Source: Butyrivibrio sp. (GTDB taxonomy: Bacteria > Bacillota > Clostridia > Lachnospirales > Lachnospiraceae). Taken from it: DNA of 32,908 bases. Below the pieces are notes generated by a model. The model saw only the letters and a program-made list of their open reading frames with translations, searched no databases and was not told the DNA's origin. How positions within the stretch are numbered: the stretch's first letter is position 1; every line of letters begins with the position of its first letter. Shown here one piece after another: positions 14,714-22,911 of the stretch. The stretch covers positions 1 to 32,908 of the forward strand of contig SVGA01000031.1 of assembly GCA_015056575.1 (NCBI GenBank), in the 5' to 3' direction. The position numbers and the translations under genes were made by a program.

Positions 14714-17133
14714 AACGAAATCCCTGCCTCAGTCATGGCCCTGTAGAATCCTGCTATCGGTATCATGCTCTGGGCAAAATTTTTACTGCTGGTATTTCCC
14801 ACAAGAACAGCATCTTCCTCTTTTTTCTTGGATCCGGAATACCCGGGAGTATCCGATACTGCCTTCCTGAAGGTCTCCATGCCATATTCAAGGTATGAAG
14901 GATCCTTAGTAAGGTCATAGGCTATTGTGAGTGCCTCCAGAAGAAGCGTATTGTTCCCAAGTCTGTTCAGAGAAGGAAGCTCCTTGTAATAGAATAACCC
15001 CCACTCCTTCACATAGCAGTTCTCTATCATGTCATCCACAGCCCTCAGAATAAGGCCTTTTATCTCCTCGTCCGGGAACTGCCTGTAGTATCGCATCAAA
15101 GATCCCACAGCCACGGATATCATGAAGCCCACTCTTATAACAGTGTTGTCGGTATAGGGTGCAAGCCAGTGTCCGTACTGTTCTTCCCAGATCTTAAAGT
15201 CATCAAGTATCTTCCGGCATTTAACAAGCCATTTTTTGTCCCCTGTCTCTATATACAGAGCAGTCAGCGTTCTCAAGGCCCAGCCGGTTTCTCTGGCGTT
15301 GGTCTCTCCTGCCTTGGCATACATGGGCATATCAAGAAGCCTGTTAACATTCTCTCCGATACCGATAGCCGTCTTCAGTCCTCTCTCATCACCTGTCAGA
15401 TGATAGTAATCAAGCAGCCCCTCGACCCACTCGTGGGAGCAGACCATGGTGCCGTTCACCACATGCCCCGCCGTGTGTTCCCACTGGCCTCCGACGTAAA
15501 GCGGATTCCTGTGGTAGTGGCATACATCCACATCCATCCAGTGGCAGGCTGAAGCGATATTATAATCCATAAACCTTCTGATCCCGGTCTTGGCGTAAAG
15601 CAGTGCACAGGCGTGAGGATAGTCGTACTCATTGTTGCACCACACAAGCCTTCCGCCGCCTCTTCCCTGAGCGGTATAGTTTGGGTCATAGGAATCGCCG
15701 AAATTAAGCATTCCGTAGGCCCTGCAGTGACCATCCGCTCTGGCTATGAGATTCTGTTCTACCTTAAAGTCGCTCTTTTTCGCAAAGACATCGGTCCATA
15801 CTCCGGATCTTTCATGAACCTCAGGACTCACATAGGGCCTATAGGGCATCTGATAGACTATGCTCCTGTCATTTAAGTCGCTTAAGGTCTCGTCCTTGTC
15901 GTGGAAGTGTAAAAGAAATTTCTGCTCCCTTGACATTCCGCTTTGAAGAACTATTCTCTCTACATCCTTTGGCACCAGGAAAAGAGCTATGCCGTTTTCG
16001 TCTGCCCTGACCGCCTTGGGGTAGTTCTGCTGAGCCTGAAAGATCGTGGCACAGATGCCCCCTTCCTCGCCTGTATGATCGGCAAAAAATGTTCCGTAGA
16101 AAACCTCTGCAAAGTGCTCGTTGGCCTCCTTCATAAGCCACTTGGAATCAATGACTCTTGCTGAGGCGGCACCCTCTTTTCCTATGAAGTAATCTGTCTT
16201 ATAGTTGGAGGATGCGGTTACGGTCCTTACCTTTCCAAGGTCAACACTCTTGCAGAGCTTATCTGCATCGTCACTGTTTCCGGCATGAAAAATCGGTCCC
16301 TCCCCGTAGCTGTCAGAGGAGAGCCTGTCGCCGCATCCCGTGGAATCCAGCGGGCGCTCTGTTGGAATTACGCCATCAGTGCTGTCCAAAACGCAGTCCC
16401 CGGTGTTAATGTAAAAGACAAGCTCCTCTGTCTCAAGAGGTTCGTCCGTATCATTTATTATCCTGTAAGCAACCTCGGCATAGGGCTTACCCGCCAGAAA
16501 GGTCAGCCTGCACTCAAAGCTGTAAGTGCTTCCCGTTTCGGCATTCTCGTGTACGCCGACATTTTTGAGGATGACGCAAAGCGGCCCCTCCTCTGCGATC
16601 TCCCAGCTTCCCGTTTTTATTTCATATCTTCCCTCATGGTCTTTCTTTTTAAGGCAAGGGCCCACAAAGCAGCTTCCTTCATAGGTTTTTTCTCCGAAGA
16701 CTACTGAACCGATAAGGGTATTTGAGTTATTTACCGGCTTATAGGCTATGGCCTTTCCTGTGGAATCATCCGTTGTTGACACCTCATAGCCTTCTTTGGT
16801 CTTCTTTATGCTAAGAGGATTATAGGCTGCCCATTCTTCCTGTTTTCTTGAAGTCTCTTTTTCTGATGCTATCTCACAGATATATGTGCTCTTCTTATTG
16901 GCGGGAATGTCCGCCAGAAACCTTATGAACACGAAGCGAAAAGAGCCGTCATCATACCGTGAGGTTGCTTTAACCTGCACCGGAAGATAAGTCTCTTTTG
17001 CAGGATCCTTGACGCTTATCCTGTCTGTTTCCCATACAACGCCTCTTTTTAGAGGAAAGCCTATGGAGCAGTGCTCATTCTTCCTGTCATAGCGGTAGAG
17101 CTTGTCTATATAGATCTCGATTCTCTCACTCAT
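14710..17133 (-). CDS. PcRGLX/YetA-like protein, probable PL26-type rhamnogalacturonan lyase
   Basis: The 807-residue protein matches, by my recognition, the PcRGLX/YetA architecture. An N-terminal RIFT-barrel (about residues 1-100) carries GFPLKRGVVWETD, LPVQVKATSRYDDGSFRFVF. A central beta-sandwich follows (about 110-420), then a C-terminal alpha/alpha toroid (about 450-790) with CHWMDVDVCHYHRNPLYVGG and WEHTAGHVVNG. PcRGLX is an exo-acting rhamnogalacturonan lyase (family PL26) that releases unsaturated galacturonosyl-rhamnose; YetA is its Bacillus relative. There is no signal peptide, so it should act in the cytoplasm. It overlaps the kdgF gene upstream and the MATE gene downstream by 4 bases each. 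KdgF handles the unsaturated uronate this lyase type generates, which supports the call. Catalytic residues were not verified. Confidence 0.68.
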   Translation of the reverse strand: MSERIEIYIDKLYRYDRKNEHCSIGFPLKRGVVWETDRISVKDPAKETYLPVQVKATSRYDDGSFRFVFIRFLADIPANKKSTYICEIASEKETSRKQEEWAAYNPLSIKKTKEGYEVSTTDDSTGKAIAYKPVNNSNTLIGSVVFGEKTYEGSCFVGPCLKKKDHEGRYEIKTGSWEIAEEGPLCVILKNVGVHENAETGSTYSFECRLTFLAGKPYAEVAYRIINDTDEPLETEELVFYINTGDCVLDSTDGVIPTERPLDSTGCGDRLSSDSYGEGPIFHAGNSDDADKLCKSVDLGKVRTVTASSNYKTDYFIGKEGAASARVIDSKWLMKEANEHFAEVFYGTFFADHTGEEGGICATIFQAQQNYPKAVRADENGIALFLVPKDVERIVLQSGMSREQKFLLHFHDKDETLSDLNDRSIVYQMPYRPYVSPEVHERSGVWTDVFAKKSDFKVEQNLIARADGHCRAYGMLNFGDSYDPNYTAQGRGGGRLVWCNNEYDYPHACALLYAKTGIRRFMDYNIASACHWMDVDVCHYHRNPLYVGGQWEHTAGHVVNGTMVCSHEWVEGLLDYYHLTGDERGLKTAIGIGENVNRLLDMPMYAKAGETNARETGWALRTLTALYIETGDKKWLVKCRKILDDFKIWEEQYGHWLAPYTDNTVIRVGFMISVAVGSLMRYYRQFPDEEIKGLILRAVDDMIENCYVKEWGLFYYKELPSLNRLGNNTLLLEALTIAYDLTKDPSYLEYGMETFRKAVSDTPGYSGSKKKEEDAVLVGNTSSKNFAQSMIPIAGFYRAMTEAGISL

Positions 17134-17468
17134 ACAAAGTCCTCTCTCATAGGGGAAAAAATATCCAGCAGAACGCCCTCTTCAAGGCAAACACAGCCAT
17201 GGATGACCCCGTCTTTTTTCAGCATTGTATCACCGGCAGAAACCACCTTCTTCTCTTCGCCGATGGTAAACTCAAATTTTCCCGAAACCACGTAGGTTAT
17301 CTGGGTATGGGGATGAGAGTGCATTGCTCCGACAGCGCCCTTCTCAAAACGGTTCTCCACCACCATCACCTCATCGGTATAGCTCTTAACAAAGCGCACT
17401 ACGCCTTCCCCTGCAGGCTGTCCCTCAACATCTTTTCCGAATAACCACCTTTGATCCTTGTGTGCCAT
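17130..17468 (-). CDS. kdgF: KdgF-type cupin, unsaturated uronate linearisation
   Basis: The 112-residue cupin matches KdgF, which converts 4,5-unsaturated monouronates from pectin or alginate lyases into the open ketouronate (DKI) for entry into the KDG pathway. The metal-binding strand is GAVGAMHSHPHTQITYVVSG, with further ligands in the C-terminal CVCLEEGVLLDIFSPMREDF, a KdgF signature. Start ATG 17468 (MAHKDQ) is chosen because AAGGAGG lies 5 bases upstream; an upstream in-frame Met at 17534 lacks a site, and 112 residues fits the family. It is first in the operon with the lyase-like and MATE genes and overlaps the former by 4 bases. Confidence 0.85.
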   Translation of the reverse strand: MAHKDQRWLFGKDVEGQPAGEGVVRFVKSYTDEVMVVENRFEKGAVGAMHSHPHTQITYVVSGKFEFTIGEEKKVVSAGDTMLKKDGVIHGCVCLEEGVLLDIFSPMREDFV

Positions 17469-17727
17469 AACGTCCTCCTTATGTTCGCTGCTTAGATTAT
17501 CTGTATTTATGGGCATGGCTGCCCTATAAGACAATACTTTCTGTATCTATCTTATGTTATCAAAATACAGATATCCTTCATTATTATGCGTTATTTGAGG
17601 TGAAATCTTAGAAATTATGATATATTGAAATCAGGATTTATATCAGACCGGTTTATGCCGGCAGAAAGAATGCCAGATAGCTGCCGGAAAGAACGAAGAA
17701 ACACACAAAAACTCCAGGAGGATCGAC
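17469..17727. promoter_or_regulatory. Divergent control region of the pectin operon and the AraC regulator
   Basis: This 259-base AT-rich stretch separates kdgF (minus) from the AraC-family gene (plus). An inverted repeat TCTGTAT (17540-17546) / ATACAGA (17565-17571) lies near the kdgF side and is a candidate regulator site. A second symmetric element, ccGGTTTATGCCGG, lies near 17650. The AraC gene has AGGAGG just before its ATG. Promoter boxes are not certain. Confidence 0.45.
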
Positions 17728-18558
17728 ATGCCCCTTAAGATGCCCCAAAACGCACATATAACCATACAGAAAAGGAACCTGCCGGCGGATTTTTCAATGC
17801 CCCAGATGGAAATGGCGGAAAGCCACTACAGTCTTGGATATATCATTTCCGGAGACAGGCGTTTTATCACCCCCTATGAGAGGTATGAAGCTCATCCCGG
17901 AGATATTACCGCAATGCCACCGGGACTGTACCACCGCACTTTTTCCCTAAGTGAAAGTGCTTATGAGAACTACCTTATCAAGGTCTCCCCTGAAATCGCC
18001 GTGGACTTTAAAAGTGATGTGGATCCCGATATCTGGGACTATGTCTTTGAGCAGAAACTCTTTTCCTTTGATGAAGAGACCCGCAGGAAGATAGAAAGCC
18101 TCCTCTTCGACATGCTTGATATTTATACTGATGCTGCTTCATACTCTGAGGTTTTATTGAAGGGATTGTTTTTCAGACTTCTTGTCCTTATCAGGGACAG
18201 GAATATAAACAGTGACAGGATTCCGTTTAAAGGTGAATTGTCAAAAGACATAATGGAAGCCATGTACTACATAGAAAAGAATTACGCCGAGCCTATAAAA
18301 CTCAGGGACGCGGCAGGAAGCATAGGTTTCTCGGAAGGACATTTTTCAAGGCTCTTTACCGCCAGGGTAGGAACCTCTTTTTCCAATTACCTTATCAACA
18401 TAAGGCTTCGCCACGCCAAGGAACTTCTGCTGAATACGGATCTTCCGATATCCGATATTGCCCTTATGACGGGCTTTGGGAGCGGAGACTACTTCTCCGC
18501 CTGTTTCTCCAGGCACGAAAAGACCACTCCCACAGGCTTTCGGCTGGGAAAGTTCTAG
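17728..18558 (+). CDS. AraC-family transcriptional regulator with cupin sensor
   Basis: The 276-residue protein has an N-terminal cupin-like sugar-sensing domain (about residues 10-110, with PGDITAMPPGLYHR) and a C-terminal double helix-turn-helix (about 175-276). The first HTH is around IKLRDAAGSIGFSEGHFSRL. The second ends with the family signature GFGSGDYFSACFSRHEKTTP. Such proteins usually activate neighbouring sugar-use genes on binding an inducer. It is divergent from the kdgF operon, its most likely target, with rhamnogalacturonan fragments as the likely inducer; both points are inference. The ATG follows AGGAGG. Its stop lies one base from the stop of the convergent MATE gene, with no terminator between. 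Confidence 0.9.
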   Translation: MPLKMPQNAHITIQKRNLPADFSMPQMEMAESHYSLGYIISGDRRFITPYERYEAHPGDITAMPPGLYHRTFSLSESAYENYLIKVSPEIAVDFKSDVDPDIWDYVFEQKLFSFDEETRRKIESLLFDMLDIYTDAASYSEVLLKGLFFRLLVLIRDRNINSDRIPFKGELSKDIMEAMYYIEKNYAEPIKLRDAAGSIGFSEGHFSRLFTARVGTSFSNYLINIRLRHAKELLLNTDLPISDIALMTGFGSGDYFSACFSRHEKTTPTGFRLGKF

Positions 18559-18559
18559 A

Positions 18560-19903
18560 TTATCTCGTAAGGTCTTTTACCCATTTATACTTTCTGACTC
18601 TGTACATTACCCACGGGATCTTGCCAACCTCGTCAAGGCAAGTACAGGCGTAAACCGCAAGGGGCGACCAGTGGAATACGAAGGCGCCGCAAAGAGCCAG
18701 CGGTATGGCCACCATCCACATGCACACTATAAGGCTGTACAGGTCAAATATGGTATCTCCTCCTCCGTCCAAAACGCCATTGATGGTGACTGTATTTACG
18801 CACCTTCCGATCATATAAAAGGACATGATCACCATCATCCAGGTAAGGTAACTTCTTGCAGCATCCGTTAAGATCACGCCGTTTACCACGATGGGAGTGA
18901 CCGCAAGAACTATGGCAGTTGAAATTATCCCCAGAACATATGAGATATTCTTAAGTCTGATACCGTACTTTTTGCCCTGTTCAAGGCGCCCTGCTCCAAG
19001 CTCAGTTCCGACAATGATCCCTGCCGCGCTTCCGATACCGTTGCACATGCAGCACACAAGGTCTCTCACCACCGCTGCCACCGAATTGGCCGCGGCAGCA
19101 TCCACTCCCATGTGTCCCATTATCGCGGTATAAGAAGTAAATCCAACTCCCCAGCATAGTCCCCCACCCATAAGAGGCAGACACTGCCTGAAGAAATCAG
19201 ACACAAGTTCTTTTGATACCTTAAACATTCTTGAAAGTGCGGGCCTGATATAGCCCTCCTTTGATGACAATACAAGGCACAAAAGAAGCTCCATAACCCT
19301 TGAGAGGGTTGTGGCAAGAGCCGCTCCCCTTGCTTCCATGGCAGGAAATCCCAGCAGCCCGAAGATAAACACAGCGTTAAGTGCAATGTTGATGACCACC
19401 GCTCCTGAGCTTATGGCAGCACCGGCCTTTACATTCTCTGTCACCTTCATGATAGTGAGATAGCACTGTGATACACCGGTAATAAGATAGGACCAGCCTG
19501 CTATACGAAGGTATGAGCTTCCCACCCTGATAAGTCCCGGATCTTCAGCAAATATCTTCATAAGAATCTCGGGGCAAAGCTCGCAGCCAAGGAAAAACAA
19601 AAGCGACACCGCTCCGCAGAAAACAAGCATCAGATTGAAGATATCCTCAAGAGTTTTCTTTGCACCCTTTCCCCAGTACTGAGCACCAAGGATAGCTCCG
19701 GCTGCGGTTGCGGCAGAAAGGAACATGTTCTGGACAAACTGTATCTGAGTTGCCAGAGATACCGCCGTCATCTGCTCCTGGGCAACACGCCCCAGCATAA
19801 GAGCATCGCAGGCCGCAACAAGCGCCAGCATAAGGCTCTGCAGCGCTATGGGAAGAGAAATACTTATAAGATTTTTATAAAACTGCTTATTTTCGTTTGT
19901 CAT
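18560..19903 (-). CDS. MATE-family transporter
   Basis: The 447-residue protein is a second, distinct MATE/NorM-type multidrug or metabolite exporter with twelve predicted helices (ISLPIALQSLMLALVAACDA, LMLGRVAQEQMTAVSLATQI). It differs from the MATE at 13367-14713, so it is not a recent duplicate. No Shine-Dalgarno sequence precedes the ATG. Instead a terminator hairpin lies 20-46 bases upstream, with the pgmB gene (same strand) beyond it. Translation may be weak or initiated unusually. It is convergent with the AraC gene, with a one-base gap between stop codons. The substrate is unknown. Confidence 0.88.
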   Translation of the reverse strand: MTNENKQFYKNLISISLPIALQSLMLALVAACDALMLGRVAQEQMTAVSLATQIQFVQNMFLSAATAAGAILGAQYWGKGAKKTLEDIFNLMLVFCGAVSLLFFLGCELCPEILMKIFAEDPGLIRVGSSYLRIAGWSYLITGVSQCYLTIMKVTENVKAGAAISSGAVVINIALNAVFIFGLLGFPAMEARGAALATTLSRVMELLLCLVLSSKEGYIRPALSRMFKVSKELVSDFFRQCLPLMGGGLCWGVGFTSYTAIMGHMGVDAAAANSVAAVVRDLVCCMCNGIGSAAGIIVGTELGAGRLEQGKKYGIRLKNISYVLGIISTAIVLAVTPIVVNGVILTDAARSYLTWMMVIMSFYMIGRCVNTVTINGVLDGGGDTIFDLYSLIVCMWMVAIPLALCGAFVFHWSPLAVYACTCLDEVGKIPWVMYRVRKYKWVKDLTR

Positions 19904-19923
19904 AATATGTCAATACTAGCACA

Positions 19924-19950
19924 AAAGGGAACTGCAGCACAGTTCCCTTT
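19924..19950 (-). terminator. Terminator of the GH65-pgmB operon
   Basis: AAAGGGAACTG (19924-19934) pairs perfectly with CAGTTCCCTTT (19940-19950) around a 5-base loop. A short T run follows on the minus strand. It lies 26 bases after the pgmB stop and just ahead of the MATE gene, which it may partly shield from operon transcription. Confidence 0.85.
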
Positions 19951-19975
19951 CGCAAAAAACATTTTTATTCATTCA

Positions 19976-20617
19976 TTATTCAAGGATCCCTAAAAGGTCC
20001 TCAAATGCAGTGAGATTATAATCAGCTCTCCCGCTTAATGTGGCGGTGCCAATGGCTGCCGCATCCATGCCTGCTGCGTGAGCTGCCGTAACTCCTGCGT
20101 CAGCGTCCTCAACCACAAGGCAGCTTTCGGGTTCCATTCCAAGAAGCTCTGCCGCCTTGAGGAAAACCTCGGGATCGGGCTTTGACCTGGTGATCATTGT
20201 TCCGTCGGAAACAGCGTCAAACGCATCCGTAAGCTCTGTCCTCTCAAGAATATAGGAGGTGTTCTTGCTGGAGGACCCTATAGCAAGAAGATATCCCTTT
20301 TCCCTGAGCTTTTTAAGAGTGGCACGGACTTCCTTTGTCACATCATCCCTTGTCATGCCCCCAAGGCTCTCCCTGTAGGTATCGTTCTTCTCCTTAAGAT
20401 ACTCTTTCCTTTTATCATCAGAGATGGGATCACCGTGGTACTTCTCAAGGATGATGTTAAGACTCTCTTCGCGGCTTACGCCCCTTAGTCTGTCGTTATC
20501 CTTCTGAGTAAACTCTATTCCAAGTCTGTCCGCCAGTTTCTTCCAGGCCAGGTAATGATACTTGTCCGTGAAGACCAGCACTCCGTCAAGATCAAATATT
20601 ACAGCTTTATATTGCAT
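19976..20617 (-). CDS. pgmB: Beta-phosphoglucomutase
   Basis: The 213-residue HAD-superfamily enzyme interconverts beta-glucose-1-phosphate and glucose-6-phosphate. FDLDGVLVFTDKYHYLAWKK carries the nucleophile Asp9 and acid/base Asp11, with the Thr-Asp-x-x-x-x-x-x-W pattern specific to beta-PGM. RGVSREESL is the substrate-specificity loop, SSSKN is motif II, and EDADAGVTAAHAAGM is motif IV. The length is typical. It overlaps the GH65 phosphorylase gene by 19 bases; its site GAGGGAG lies in the end of that gene. The pair forms the standard module in which the phosphorylase makes beta-glucose-1-phosphate and this enzyme feeds it to glycolysis. Confidence 0.93.
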   Translation of the reverse strand: MQYKAVIFDLDGVLVFTDKYHYLAWKKLADRLGIEFTQKDNDRLRGVSREESLNIILEKYHGDPISDDKRKEYLKEKNDTYRESLGGMTRDDVTKEVRATLKKLREKGYLLAIGSSSKNTSYILERTELTDAFDAVSDGTMITRSKPDPEVFLKAAELLGMEPESCLVVEDADAGVTAAHAAGMDAAAIGTATLSGRADYNLTAFEDLLGILE

Positions 20618-22911
20618 TTTTCTCCCTCGTTTATCTTAAAGCGCACCTTTCCGTGACAGAACGAAAGCTCCTGTCCGCTTACCAGCTCTACCACTGCCTC
20701 ATTTTTAGAAACAGTTACACTGATAAGCCTGCCCTGATACTTGAATTTGAAGGAATATCCCTTGATCATCCCGGGCAGGAAAGGATTGATGAACAGTCCT
20801 TCCTCGTCGATCCTTATACCGCCGAAGCCATAGATGAACGCCATGTAGGAGCCACCCATGTTAGCCGTATGCACTCCGTCAGAGCTGTTTCCGTGAAGGT
20901 TCAAAAGATCCAGCTTTGCTGAGTCCCCGAAATACGCTGCCGCTTCGTCGTAAAGGCCAAGTCTTGATGCCTGCATGGAGAACACGCAGGTAGACAGTGA
21001 TGAATCGTGGGTCGTTATCTTTTCGTAATACCTGAAGCTCTTTTCCTGGGTTATGGCATCTGCGCTGTCCGGGAAAAGAAAATGTGCCAGAACCGTATCT
21101 GCCTGTTTGCAGACCTGATATCTGTAAAGGTGCAGCGGGTGATAATGAAGAAGAAGCGGGAATTCCTCCTTGGGCGTACTTGCAAGATCCCATATGGGCT
21201 TTTGCAGGAACGAATCATCCTGGGGATTTATTCCCAGCTCTTCATCATAGGGAAGGTAGATACTTGCTGCAGCCTTTGAAATCTCCGAAATCTCCTTATC
21301 AGTAAGGGCAAGCCTCTGTTTGAGAGATATTATCTCGGGAGTATCGGCAAATTTCTCAAGCAGCTTTATTGTCCAATTCATGCCGTGGGCAGCTGCACAA
21401 TTGGTGTAGAAATTGTTGTCAACCATGCAGGTGTACTCATCGGGGCCTGTCACCTCGTTGATGACAAAGCGGCCCTTTCTGTCGTAGTTACCGGTATCCA
21501 GCCAAAGTCTTGAGATCTCTATGAGCATCTCAGCGCCTTCCCTGAGAATGAACTCCTCATCTGCTGTTGCCAGGAAGTACTGGACAATGGCGTAGGAAAC
21601 AGCGCCGTTTATATGGTAGGCTGCCGTTCCGCTGGGGAAATAGCCGGAACACTCTTCACCTGTGATGGTTCGCCATGGATAAAGCGCGCCCTTTTTGTGT
21701 CCGAGAAGGCCTGCATTTTCCCTGGCTTTGTCAAGTGTCCTGTATCTGAAATGAAGTATATTTTCAGCAAGTTTTGCATCAGTCAGTGCAAAGAAGGGAA
21801 GTGCATACATTTCCGTATCCCAGAAATAATGTCCTTCATAACCCTCTCCCGTAAGTCCCTTGGCAGCCATGCTGTAGCCGGGGATCCTGGGGGCAGAACA
21901 GAACAACTGATACATGTTAAAGCTCATGGCAAGGTCAAGATCCTCGTCTCCCATGATCTCTACCGCGGACTGATCCCAGAACTGCTTTAGGATCTCAGTC
22001 TGCTTATTGTATAGCAAAGCAAGACCGCTTCCATCCGCCTTAACTTCCTCCAGAGCATCCTGCAGGACCGCCAAAGCGTCTTTTCCCGGGTCATCACTCT
22101 TCAGCGAGTCGGAAAAAGTCGAGAACTTGACCAGTCTTATTTCCTGGCCCTCGGATATGTGAGCCTTTATATAGCTGCATATCCTCTTGTCATCGGTGTT
22201 GTCATAAACTCCGATGTGATCGTCCTCGCCTAGCAGGATGTTGGAAGTGGCAGATGCAATACTGATGTCACTGACACCAGTCTTGCTTACACAAAGTGTG
22301 GAGTCGCCGATGGCTTCCGCACATGTGACCGTAAGATATGAAGGGCTTTCTGCAGCAAGTCTCGGGTCTGTGGGGTCCGAGTAGTTTGTGACATTGGCAA
22401 TGTGCCAGGAATCAAAAACTATTTCGCCGTCAAAGTCCATGGAAGTAACACTGTATTCAATGGTAAAGAGCTGGGGAACAGCAAGGTGCGCCATCCTCTT
22501 TGTAACGATCTTCACCGTGTTGCCAAGAGGGCTCTTCCAAAGTACCTCTCTGGAAGTGAATCCATTATCCATGTCCAGGATCCTCCGATTGGAAATGAGC
22601 TCTCCCGTTCCCATATCGAAGCGTTCTCCGCAGATATACAGGTCGATTGACTGTGTATCTGCAACATTGAGCATTGTCTGCTTCTGTTCGATCAGATTGC
22701 AGAGGCTCTCCGCCTGCTTCATGGGGATGGTCTCATAAACTCCCGCCAGATACATGCCTCTCATGGTCGGAAAGTCAGCGGGCACACCTTCTTCAAGTGT
22801 GCCCCTGACACCAATGTACCCATTGGCATTTGAAAACAATGTTTCATTTAATTTAAGTGTTTTGGGATTATAGCTCTCGTCTCGTCTTATGACACGATTA
22901 CTGCTGTGCAT
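20599..22911 (-). CDS. GH65 disaccharide phosphorylase (maltose/kojibiose/nigerose/trehalose type)
   Basis: The 770-residue enzyme is an inverting phosphorylase of glycoside hydrolase family 65. It splits an alpha-glucosyl disaccharide with phosphate into glucose and beta-glucose-1-phosphate in the cytoplasm. The N-terminal beta-sandwich (about residues 1-270) has ETLFSNANGYIGVRGTLEEG. The (alpha/alpha)6 barrel has GHYFWDTEMY (about 360-369) and NEVTGPDEYTCMVDNNFYTN with catalytic Glu492. Close by, HKKGALYPW fits the phosphate and sugar site. It starts 14 bases inside the end of the solute-binding protein gene, with AGAGG upstream, and overlaps pgmB. Which disaccharide is used cannot be told safely; maltose, kojibiose and nigerose remain possible. 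Confidence 0.9.
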   Translation of the reverse strand: MHSSNRVIRRDESYNPKTLKLNETLFSNANGYIGVRGTLEEGVPADFPTMRGMYLAGVYETIPMKQAESLCNLIEQKQTMLNVADTQSIDLYICGERFDMGTGELISNRRILDMDNGFTSREVLWKSPLGNTVKIVTKRMAHLAVPQLFTIEYSVTSMDFDGEIVFDSWHIANVTNYSDPTDPRLAAESPSYLTVTCAEAIGDSTLCVSKTGVSDISIASATSNILLGEDDHIGVYDNTDDKRICSYIKAHISEGQEIRLVKFSTFSDSLKSDDPGKDALAVLQDALEEVKADGSGLALLYNKQTEILKQFWDQSAVEIMGDEDLDLAMSFNMYQLFCSAPRIPGYSMAAKGLTGEGYEGHYFWDTEMYALPFFALTDAKLAENILHFRYRTLDKARENAGLLGHKKGALYPWRTITGEECSGYFPSGTAAYHINGAVSYAIVQYFLATADEEFILREGAEMLIEISRLWLDTGNYDRKGRFVINEVTGPDEYTCMVDNNFYTNCAAAHGMNWTIKLLEKFADTPEIISLKQRLALTDKEISEISKAAASIYLPYDEELGINPQDDSFLQKPIWDLASTPKEEFPLLLHYHPLHLYRYQVCKQADTVLAHFLFPDSADAITQEKSFRYYEKITTHDSSLSTCVFSMQASRLGLYDEAAAYFGDSAKLDLLNLHGNSSDGVHTANMGGSYMAFIYGFGGIRIDEEGLFINPFLPGMIKGYSFKFKYQGRLISVTVSKNEAVVELVSGQELSFCHGKVRFKINEGEKCNIKL

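Noticed and set aside
13367..19903. Recent duplication of the two MATE genes
   Set aside because: The two proteins differ throughout by eye, including in their first helices, so they are separate family members and not a recent tandem copy.
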